DNA of 64,000 nucleotides from Candidatus Opimibacter skivensis (lineage in GTDB: Bacteria > Bacteroidota > Bacteroidia > Chitinophagales > Saprospiraceae), in assembly GCA_016722045.1 (NCBI GenBank), contig JADKGY010000006.1, forward strand, positions 248,001 to 312,000, in the 5' to 3' direction. Numbering within the stretch: the stretch's first letter is position 1; each line of letters begins with the position of its first letter. The position numbers and the translations under genes were made by a program. Under the pieces are notes generated by a model. The model did no database searches. It was given only the letters and a program-made list of their open reading frames with translations, and was not told where the DNA came from. Of this stretch, positions 53,126 through 60,622 are shown one piece after another.

Positions 53126-54153
53126 TGCAAAGACGATTTAATTTTTCTATTCGGGCAATCTGTATTGCATTTTTGTTTTCTGTTATCACGTTGACATCAT
53201 ATAGCTGTAAGTCAAATCAGAAATCCGGTGATGACGAAGGATTGACAGGCAATCCTGCAATTGATCAGTTGTCGGATTCTATAAAATCAACGCCACGGAA
53301 TCCAGAGTTGTATCTAAAAAGAGCCCAGATATTCTATGATAATCAGGCGTATGATCAGGCGATAGCCGATCTGGCCCATGTGATGAAACTTGACTCCACT
53401 AATTTAAGAGCTCATCACTTACTGGCTGATGTCTACCTGGATCACTTACAATCTTCACTTGCATTACAAACACTGGAGAGAGCGGCCAAATTATATCCGG
53501 ACAGCATCCACACAAAACTGAAGCTCACCGAATTTCAGTTGATCCTCAAGCAATATGGTGCGGCTATGAATACATTGGCAGATATCATGAAAATTCACCC
53601 CGGCGATCCGGAAGCTCTTTTCATGTTAGGCATGGTGTATCGTGATCAGGGTAAAACCGAACAAGCCATTGGTGCTTTTCAATCCGCGGTTGAACGCAAT
53701 CCCGAAAATGCTGAAGCCTGGGTCATCCTCGGCGATTTGATGGATCGCACACATAACCCCCTGGCTATTCAATATTTTGACAATGCCATTCGTGTTGCTC
53801 CGAAAAATGTAGCTGCATGGCACGCTAAAGCTTATTTTCTGCAGAACAATAATAAAATACCTGAAGCGCTTGAGATATACAGACACATTCATACCATCGA
53901 TCCACAGTATTCTGATGCTTATCTCAATGCTGCTATTTTGCTGATGTATCACGACAGCCTTGATGCAGCAGGAAAAGAATTGGATATTCTTCAAAATATC
54001 GACCCCACAAACGCAGCCACATGGTTCTATAAAGGAAAGCTCCATCAACTACGCGGCGAAAAAGATCAGGCAAAAACTGCATACGAACAAGCGCTGAAAC
54101 TGGATGACAAATATGAACAAGCAAGAGATGCACTGCAGGAATTAAAAGAATGA
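53125..54153 (+). CDS. TPR lipoprotein
   Basis: 342 residues. The signal ends TSYSC (Cys28), so it is a lipoprotein. Residues about 60-342 are eight or so tetratricopeptide repeats (AQIFYDNQAYDQAIADLAHVMKLD, LGMVYRDQGKTEQAIGAFQSAVERNPENAEAW, GKLHQLRGEKDQAKTAYEQALKLDDKYEQA). A scaffold role in the envelope is inferred. Translationally coupled to the DUF937 gene by a one-base overlap. Confidence 0.9.
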   Translation: MQRRFNFSIRAICIAFLFSVITLTSYSCKSNQKSGDDEGLTGNPAIDQLSDSIKSTPRNPELYLKRAQIFYDNQAYDQAIADLAHVMKLDSTNLRAHHLLADVYLDHLQSSLALQTLERAAKLYPDSIHTKLKLTEFQLILKQYGAAMNTLADIMKIHPGDPEALFMLGMVYRDQGKTEQAIGAFQSAVERNPENAEAWVILGDLMDRTHNPLAIQYFDNAIRVAPKNVAAWHAKAYFLQNNNKIPEALEIYRHIHTIDPQYSDAYLNAAILLMYHDSLDAAGKELDILQNIDPTNAATWFYKGKLHQLRGEKDQAKTAYEQALKLDDKYEQARDALQELKE

Positions 54154-54231
54154 AACAATTTTCGATTTTGGATTTTCGATTTTGGATTTAACTTTAAAAC
54201 CATTTGAACAAGATCACAAGATCACAATCTC

Positions 54232-54258
54232 AAATCTTAAATCTTAAATCTTAAATCT
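54232..54258 (+). repeat. AAATCTT heptamer repeat before the dodecin start
   Basis: Nearly four copies of AAATCTT end 6 bases before the ATG at 54265, matching the arrangement at 6408-6447. Upstream (54159-54190) is a 14-bp duplication of CGATTTTGGATTTT. Confidence 0.75.
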
Positions 54259-54264
54259 CTTATC

Positions 54265-54465
54265 ATGGCTGTTCTTAAAGTAATCGAACTATTATGCGAT
54301 TCTTCCAAAAGCTGGGAGGACGCAACTGCAAAAGGTGTTGCTAAAGCATCTAAGACATTGAAAGGACTCAAATCCGCTTATGTACAAAATCAAAGCGTCG
54401 TCATCAATAACGGCAAGGTCACCGCTTACAGAGTGAATCTGAAGGTGAGCTTTGAGATTATTTAG
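54265..54465 (+). CDS. Dodecin family flavoprotein
   Basis: 66 residues, the family length. VIELLCDSSKSWEDATAKGVAKASKTLKGLKSAYVQNQSVVINNGKVTAYRVNLKVSFEI matches dodecin; Trp17 in SKSWEDA is the residue that stacks on the bound flavin. Dodecins form 12-mers that store or buffer flavins (or CoA in some bacteria). Confidence 0.93.
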   Translation: MAVLKVIELLCDSSKSWEDATAKGVAKASKTLKGLKSAYVQNQSVVINNGKVTAYRVNLKVSFEII

Positions 54466-54481
54466 CGCAAAGAAAATTTGG

Positions 54482-54513
54482 TTGTAGAGACGTGATTAAT
54501 CGTGTCTCTACAA
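54482..54513. terminator. GTAGAGACG palindrome between convergent genes
   Basis: TTGTAGAGACGTGATTAATC pairs with the following CGTGTCTCTACAA; the only DNA mismatches (GT against GT) would be G-U pairs in RNA. It lies between the convergent dodecin and PLP-enzyme genes, so it may terminate both while belonging to the repeat family also at 33766 and 60049. Confidence 0.65.
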
Positions 54514-54536
54514 TCATGTTTTCTTTGTAACTACGC

Positions 54537-55658
54537 TTAGCTCCACAAATGCTCTCTATAGTGATCAATTTTCCCACCATCGGTGGAATAATATTCGCCC
54601 ATGGCATCTGCTGTCATGCAGCTATGCACAGGCAGCCATAGTGAAAGGTCTCCGGGATTGCACAGATGAAATGTTCGTTCAGTGCATTGAACTACGCCGT
54701 GTTCCTGGGAGAGTGATGAAATGTAGGGTCCTCCTGCAGTCTCCGATGTAACCCAACTTTTACCATCAGGTTTTACCCACCGCCCAAAACATTTTTGTCC
54801 ATCTTTTAGGGTGAGAAAATCCTTTGCAAAATGAATACCTCCACCATAGATGATCCATTGCAATCGATCCGGATGAACAGCCACTACAGGACAAGCCATG
54901 GCAACTGCAATATCATCCAGATGACATGAGCCTATTTCCTCCTGCTGAAGATCATAGAAAACAAAATTGCCGGGACGGAATTCATCTATCGGCCCAAACG
55001 ATGACAACATGGAAGCTGCAGGAGTATCACCCAAAGAAATTTTTAATGCAGGAAATGCAGATTTATATCTCTTCTGTATTTCTTTCATCTTATCGACGGC
55101 ATTCTCGTGTGTTCGCTCAACTTGCGTCACCGATTTACTCTGATAACTGTGACCGGCATGCCCTAAAAGTCCGATGAGGTTAAGCAAGGGATAAGATTTA
55201 ATTCGTTCGATAATATCATCGATGAGCATGGTATCTTCCGGACGTATCCCTGTACGGTGTGTCCCGACATCTATTTCTATCCAGATAGAAACACTGTCTT
55301 TTAATTCTTTGCCCAGGATATCAATTGTATCTGGATCCACCACCACTAACCCAAGTTTTACTTTCTGGGAAAGCCCTTTTATCTCTTCCATCTGCCTTAT
55401 GTTGACCGGAAAAGCGATAGTAATGTCATCCCATCCATTCACTGCGAAGAAAGTGGCCATGCCGACAGAAGAAACTGTGATCTTTTCTATTCCTTCATCC
55501 CTGAACCAGGAACCAATGATATGTGACTGATGAGTCTTGAAGTGAGGCCTTAACTCAAATCTATTTGTTGCTGCTTTTTCAATCATGCTGTGAATGTTCT
55601 TTTTACAGCGTTGAGGATCGAGGAGAAGGGAAGGCTTGACGATTTGTTTGAAATTCAT
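54537..55658 (-). CDS. D-threonine aldolase/D-serine dehydratase-like PLP enzyme
   Basis: 373 residues, fold type III (alanine racemase N-terminal type). RPHFKTHQS carries the PLP lysine, Lys41. WIEIDVGTHRTGI, GHAGHSYQ and SLGDTPAASM line the cofactor site. The C-terminal HSCMTADAM (His345, Cys347) is the zinc site found in D-serine dehydratase and metal-dependent D-threonine aldolase. It should act on a D-3-hydroxyamino acid; aldolase and dehydratase cannot be distinguished from sequence alone. Confidence 0.9.
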   Translation of the reverse strand: MNFKQIVKPSLLLDPQRCKKNIHSMIEKAATNRFELRPHFKTHQSHIIGSWFRDEGIEKITVSSVGMATFFAVNGWDDITIAFPVNIRQMEEIKGLSQKVKLGLVVVDPDTIDILGKELKDSVSIWIEIDVGTHRTGIRPEDTMLIDDIIERIKSYPLLNLIGLLGHAGHSYQSKSVTQVERTHENAVDKMKEIQKRYKSAFPALKISLGDTPAASMLSSFGPIDEFRPGNFVFYDLQQEEIGSCHLDDIAVAMACPVVAVHPDRLQWIIYGGGIHFAKDFLTLKDGQKCFGRWVKPDGKSWVTSETAGGPYISSLSQEHGVVQCTERTFHLCNPGDLSLWLPVHSCMTADAMGEYYSTDGGKIDHYREHLWS

Positions 55659-55836
55659 ACCGGAAAATTAATACTCTAAAATGGCATAGCCTTTGCCTTT
55701 GCTTCAGGTTATCGCATGTGAGTGCAAAACTTGTACTTTAACAGGCCTTTATTCTAAATGATGAACCAACCATACCAGCGGCACAGTTTTCTTTACAGAT
55801 GGGTAATATTATCCTTTCATTCAATCTAAGTCATAG

Positions 55837-57703
55837 ATGCTAGGGGCGTTGAGAAAATACAACTGGTTATTTCCCGTATTGATCCTCTTTTCATTGGCCT
55901 TGGGAACGATTGGCTTTTACCAGTATGCCATTCTGCATGGGACAACTCCTGATGTGTTGTCCAGCTTATACCTGAGCCTGCAATTATTCGTATTGAATTC
56001 AGGAGGTGTCGATGATCCTTTACCCCTGATCCTTGAAATAACCAGATTCCTCGCACCTGCCGTCACTGCCAGCGGGATTTTCTTTGTGATCTGGGAACCT
56101 TTTTATCAGAATTACCTGCTATTTAAAATCCGTTTCTGGAAAAATCATATTGTAGTCTGTGGACTGAGTAAAAAAGCAGAATTACTGATCCTGAATTTTT
56201 TAGAGCAAGAGAAAGAAAAATTTCAGGTCATCCTTATTGAACCCAATGCTGAGCATAGCGGCATCAGTCATCTGAAAAAAAAAAGGAGTGATCATTCTAC
56301 AGGGCAATGCCACTGATGAAGAAATGCTACTCAAAGCGAATATCCTGTCGGCAAAATACCTTCTGGCCCTCACCAATGATGAAAAAACAAATATTTTAAT
56401 TGCCCAAAAAGCAACCGATATATACAATCAATTTCCGGAGCAGGCAATGAAATATGATATTCTCCAGGTCATCGTGCATATTGATGATTTCTATACGATG
56501 AATATTTTTAAAGAATTTCATGAAAAGCCAATTCCCGGAGATGATCTTAAACGAAAAGGCGTGATTAAAATTGATTACCATGTTTTTTCTATTTATCAGC
56601 TCGCGGCTACTTTTATGATCGATACATTCAGTCCTGATAAATATGTCAGCCTGGCAAACGATGAAGATCCTCCGGCCCATCTTTTGATTCTGGGTGATAA
56701 TTTAGCCGCCCAGTATCTTATACTTGAAGCTGCAGAAATGTATCATTTTGCAAACCTTCAGAAAACAAGAATTACGGTTGTAGCTGATGACAAAAGTCAG
56801 ATTGAAGGGAAAATAAAATCACTTTATCCGTTCCTTGATAAAACAGTCGATATTCGATATGAATATACACGTGATTTTTTCGGTGATCCCTGTCCTGTTC
56901 CATTAGATGATATTTCACTATGTTTTGTAGCCCTTGATGAGGATGGTAAAAGTGTATATTATTCACGTAAACTCCGTCAACAATTGTTTATCCAGGGAAA
57001 TACAATAAAAGAAAAAAGCATCAATTCCTTTAATCGCTATAAAAGTTTCAGACTTTCACCACCGCCTATTAAAATCCTTCTACCCAGGACCACCGCACTC
57101 GTCAACATTTTTGACGACCTCTCTGCCGAACTGAATGGATTGAACATCGAACTGTTTAACATGGATGATGTCATCTGCAACAAAAAAACAATAGTCGACA
57201 ACCGCAGGGAAGAAGATTTTATAGCCAAGCACATCCATTATGAATGGGCCAAACACCAGGCTGCAAAAAATAAGATACCTGTTGGTTCTATGCAGGCCGA
57301 ATGGGATAAGCTGAAGGATGCCCAAAAGGATTCCAATCGCCTACCTGCCAGACATCTCCATATCAAGTTAAGATTTGTAAAAGCTGAACTCAGCGATATC
57401 GAATCTGGCGAAGAATTAAATTTTGATGATATAGAAGAACAATTGTGGGATAAAATAGCCAGGATGGAACATAACCGATGGAATGCAGAAAAGAGCATCA
57501 ATGGTTTTGTCCTTATCGATAAAGTCAATGACAGGAACCTTGGCGTATTCCTGAAGGACAACCTTAAATGCCATTGGGACCTTTTGCCATTTGATAACCT
57601 TGATCATGAAACACAGGAGTACGATAAATACACCTTCAAGATGGCACCCATAATCGCTCAGTTGAATCATAAAAAAATTCTCCGGAAGCGGACTGATGAT
57701 TAA
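55837..57703 (+). CDS. Channel-like TrkA-N/RyR-domain protein, with one apparent frameshift
   Basis: Two ORFs, 55837-56316 and one ending at 57703, join if one A is removed from the A10 run at 56275-56284 (SHLKKKGVIILQGNATDEEML), giving 621 residues. Two TM helices (about 10-30 and 65-90) flank a pore-loop-like segment (SLYLSLQLFVLNSGG) without the TVGYG filter. A TrkA-N/RCK-like Rossmann domain follows (HIVVCGLSKKAELLILNFLEQ), then a second Rossmann-like region (HLLILGDNLAAQYLILEAAEM), and a C-terminal RyR domain (KIARMEHNRWNAEKSINGFVLID). RyR domains occur in predicted nucleotide-signal conflict systems. A TIR gene follows. Confidence 0.8.
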
Positions 57704-58046
57704 TAGGACAAAGCTATTTATCAATTGAATATGTATATCTCTTTTTATGATAGATGCTTACTATCACAGAGGCCCCGGTATAATTACCTTTTTAAACATA
57801 TCATAAACCAAAGTCAATCCGTAGCTTATTGGTGCGGATTGAAGTCTGAGATGACAATTTCCATTTTTAATAAAAAAACAACCGTGAAGCCTGATACACA
57901 ATACCATACACTAAGTGATAGCTACCGCTTATACTGGAAATTGAAATTTTTCGTTACTTTAACCGGATATTTCCCCCCTCAATTCAAGGGATTATCCTTC
58001 GGCAAGTAGATTTCAGGAAGTAAGAAAACGGTCCACGGTATTCATT
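57704..58046 (+). other. Spacer before the TIR gene
   Basis: A 93-residue frame could start at 57725 (TTG) or 57731 (ATG) and end at 58009, but its sequence (MYISFYDRCLLSQRPRYNYLFKH...) matches nothing I recognise and its composition is not clearly coding. I treat it as unassigned. It may hold the promoter of the TIR gene or a diverged small gene. Confidence 0.3.
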
Positions 58047-59942
58047 ATGTCAACGCAAAAGATATTTTTTAGCTATTCGAGGTTTGATTCCAACTTTGCA
58101 CTTAAGCTCGCAAAGGATCTTCGTGAGGCCGGCGCTGATATCTGGATTGACCAGCTCGACATCCCTGCAGGAAATCATTGGGATTCTGCAGTCGAAGGAG
58201 CCCTCAGCAGTGCGTCTTGCGTCTTAGTCATCTTATCTCCTTCTTCCACTGCCTCAACCAATGTGATGGATGAAGTCTCTTTTGCGCTTGAGTCAGGAAA
58301 AAAAATAATCCCCGTACTTCTTGATGATTGCCTTGCACCCTTCAGACTGCGACGATTGCAGCGAATTGATTTTACATCCGATTATGGGGCAGGATTTAAT
58401 CAATTAGTTCAGGCGCTCAATCTGGCTTCCACCACAGCTCCGAAAAATGATGGCAACGTACAGGGATCCTCGCAAAATGCGGACACAGAATCTTCCGTCA
58501 CCGGTGCCACAGAAAATACGAAGTGGGAAACAAATCTATGGGAAGAAGCCTGCAGGATAAATACTATTGAATCCTATAAAAACTATCTCAACCAGTCCAT
58601 TAAAGGCGAATTCAAATCAGAAGCCAGACTTTTTCTGAAACAATTGGAATTGCAGCAGAAAGAGGATGAAGTAGAAGGACTGTTATGGCAAAAAGCAAAA
58701 TCAGAAAATTCAAAGAAGATTTATCAGCATTATCTTGAAGAATATCCCCAGGGTAATTTTGAAACATTAGCAATAGCGGCAATCGCTGATATCGAACGTG
58801 CAGAAAAGGCAGAACTGGCCAGGGTAAAAGAGCTTGAACAAAAACAAGAAAGAGAAAGATTGGCCCGTGAAAAGCAGGAAGCTGAAGCTAAGCTGAAAGA
58901 ACAAAAAGAGAAAGAAGCCAAAGAAAAACTTGAGCGTGAACTAAAGTTAAAAGAAGAAAAAGAGAAAGAAGCCAAAGAAAAACTTGAGCGTGAACAAAAG
59001 ATAAAAGAAGAAAAAGAAAAGGCAGCCATTATAGCGGCTAAAGAACGGGAGGAGAAAGAACAGGCAAAACAACAGGAAAAAGAAAAGGCTGCAAAAGAAA
59101 AGGCAGAAAGAGAACTTCTGAAACAGCAGGAAAAAGAAAAGGCTGCTTTGCTAAAACAGCAGGAAAGAGAAAAAGCCCTGAAGGAAAATCCTGGTGCGCC
59201 ACCTTCGGGAAGTGGTGGAAATAAAAAAATATTTATTGGTGTGGGAGCTGTTGTGCTTTTACTTGTTGTTTTCGGAATTTTCAAATTGAGCTCCGGCAAT
59301 GGTGATGAGAAAGCCTGGAATGAAGCTTTAGCAAAAAATGACAGTACATCATTTGCTACTTATCAGGCTAAATATCCGGACAGTAAATATTATGCATTAG
59401 CAAAATCTAAACTTGAGGTCATCACAAGGGCTAGCCAGGAAAAAAGAGATAGCCTGAATGCAAGCCTGGTCGTGTCTTCTGATCCTAAAGTTCAAACTCC
59501 TCCGATGGAGAAAACCGATACGGTCAAAGTCACGACACCTGTTAAAGCGAAGACTAAGCCTGAACCAGCTCCGAAGCAAAAGCAGAAACTAGTCCTTGGA
59601 CAAAAATATCATGGAGGAATAATCATTACGATCAATTCTGCAGGTGACCACGGCCTGATCGCCTCTGTCCTTGAAGAAGGAGCTCTCAACTGGGAAACAG
59701 CTAACAAGGTCTGTGCAGCCTATACGACGGGAGCCTTCAATGATTGGCGCTTACCTAATAAGGTAGAATTGAGCATGATGTATCTGAGCCGTCAATATCT
59801 GGGCTCTTATATCAAAGGTCCATATTGGAGTTCAACGGAAGAAAACCGGAACAATGCCTGGACTCAAAATTTCACCAATGGTTATCAAACCAAGAGTAAC
59901 AAGTCATCGAAGAACGCTGTACGTGCCGTACAATCCTTTTAG
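58047..59942 (+). CDS. TIR domain-coiled coil-TM-DUF1566 protein (putative receptor-like TIR effector)
   Basis: 631 residues. Residues 1-125 are a TIR domain: box 1 IFFSYSRFD, IWIDQLDIPAGNHW, and STNVMDEVSFALESGKKIIPVLL, in which Glu76 sits at the position of the catalytic Glu of TIR NADases. Then come a helical region, a long Lys/Glu coiled coil (about 245-385), one TM helix (about 393-413, GVGAVVLLLVVFGIFKL), a linker, and a C-terminal DUF1566/Lcl-like domain (515-631: LNWETANKVC, WRLPNKVELSMM, YWSSTEENRNNAWTQNF). TIR would be cytoplasmic and DUF1566 periplasmic. It follows the RyR/TrkA-N channel-like gene on the same strand. Confidence 0.85.
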   Translation: MSTQKIFFSYSRFDSNFALKLAKDLREAGADIWIDQLDIPAGNHWDSAVEGALSSASCVLVILSPSSTASTNVMDEVSFALESGKKIIPVLLDDCLAPFRLRRLQRIDFTSDYGAGFNQLVQALNLASTTAPKNDGNVQGSSQNADTESSVTGATENTKWETNLWEEACRINTIESYKNYLNQSIKGEFKSEARLFLKQLELQQKEDEVEGLLWQKAKSENSKKIYQHYLEEYPQGNFETLAIAAIADIERAEKAELARVKELEQKQERERLAREKQEAEAKLKEQKEKEAKEKLERELKLKEEKEKEAKEKLEREQKIKEEKEKAAIIAAKEREEKEQAKQQEKEKAAKEKAERELLKQQEKEKAALLKQQEREKALKENPGAPPSGSGGNKKIFIGVGAVVLLLVVFGIFKLSSGNGDEKAWNEALAKNDSTSFATYQAKYPDSKYYALAKSKLEVITRASQEKRDSLNASLVVSSDPKVQTPPMEKTDTVKVTTPVKAKTKPEPAPKQKQKLVLGQKYHGGIIITINSAGDHGLIASVLEEGALNWETANKVCAAYTTGAFNDWRLPNKVELSMMYLSRQYLGSYIKGPYWSSTEENRNNAWTQNFTNGYQTKSNKSSKNAVRAVQSF

Positions 59943-59965
59943 AATATAAAACACACCCTGTTAAG

Positions 59966-60023
59966 GTAGATTGTATCTACGTTTGTGCGTCAGCAAATTT
60001 CAGGTTTACGAAATGAAATAATC
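59966..60023 (+). repeat. Composite repeat, partial copy C
   Basis: Hairpin 2 as GTAGAT-TGT-ATCTAC (59966-59980), followed by GTTTGTGCGTCAGCAAA and a decayed hairpin 3 (TTTCAGGTTTACG). The TGT loop and GTGCGTC linker match copy A at 25741 while the stem bases differ in compensating pairs. Confidence 0.65.
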
Positions 60024-60048
60024 TCGAATTATTCGACATACTTAGTTT

Positions 60049-60123
60049 GAGACGCGATGGTTCGACCTGCTTAACTCAACCTTTTGCTACAGCTCACCAA
60101 CCGTAAATCGACGTCTCTACGAC
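60049..60123. repeat. GTAGAGACG element interrupted by a GTCGAA-GAGCT element
   Basis: GAGACGCGATGGTTCGACCTGC at the left and AAATCGACGTCTCTACGACC at the right form the ends of a GTAGAGACG palindrome, with a reversed GCTGAGCTGTAGC-type element (TTTTGCTACAGCTCACCAACC) between. It looks like one repeat inserted in another. Confidence 0.55.
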
Positions 60124-60151
60124 CATTCAAATTGCGATCCAAAGTCTCAGG

Positions 60152-60195
60152 ACACTTCTCTCACTTCTCTCACTTCTCTCACTTCTCTCACTTCT
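60152..60195. repeat. CACTTCTCT 9-bp microsatellite
   Basis: Nearly five exact units of CACTTCTCT, the reverse complement of the unit at 25349-25566. The array runs into the stop codon region of the following minus-strand gene. Confidence 0.92.
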
Positions 60196-60527
60196 TAAAT
60201 CGCTCCTCTTCTCACGGCTTTTGAAGCCCGGCTAATACCCTTGTTGACGGCCTTTGCGCCTTTATTGATACCCCTGTTCACGGTCTTTGCACCTTTATTG
60301 ACCACCTTATCTGCAAATTTTGCGCCTCTTCTTGCGGCTCTGTTTGCCGGTGCCTCAACTTTGGCGATAGCATCGTCAGCAAGTTCATTTGCTGCTTTCT
60401 TTGCTGTATTTCCTGTGTCTTTTACAGCAGATTTTAGATTATCTGCCACTTTACCTGCAGCTTCTTTAGTGGATTTTACCACCTTCTTTACAGCTTTCTT
60501 TACTTCTTTGTCCGGAGTTTTTGCCAT
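60195..60527 (-). CDS. Histone H1-like Lys/Ala-rich protein
   Basis: 110 residues, strongly basic. The N-terminal half is Lys/Ala/Val-rich (KEVKKAVKKVVKSTKEAAGKVADNLKSAVKD), like the H1 tails and Hc1-type DNA-binding proteins of Bacteroidota. The C-terminal half has a repeated unit NKGAKTVNRGI / NKGAKAVNKGI. It probably binds DNA or another polyanion. No enzymatic motif. It is monocistronic, with its 3' end at a microsatellite. Confidence 0.65.
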   Translation of the reverse strand: MAKTPDKEVKKAVKKVVKSTKEAAGKVADNLKSAVKDTGNTAKKAANELADDAIAKVEAPANRAARRGAKFADKVVNKGAKTVNRGINKGAKAVNKGISRASKAVRRGAI

Positions 60528-60622
60528 TTCTATTATTTATTTGATTTTGAATTCATATGTTGTCCCAACAAATATAAGGGTTTCTTAATATGTTGATCCG
60601 ATTCCTTTACTTAACTTTAAAG

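Noticed and set aside
57725..58009. 94-codon ORF before the TIR gene
   Set aside because: TTG start, no recognisable domain, mixed composition. Left as an unassigned spacer.
60241..60588. Plus-strand ORF rich in Ala/Phe opposite the histone-like gene
   Set aside because: It is the mirror of Lys/Ala codons on the minus strand and resembles no protein; the minus-strand reading fits H1-like proteins.
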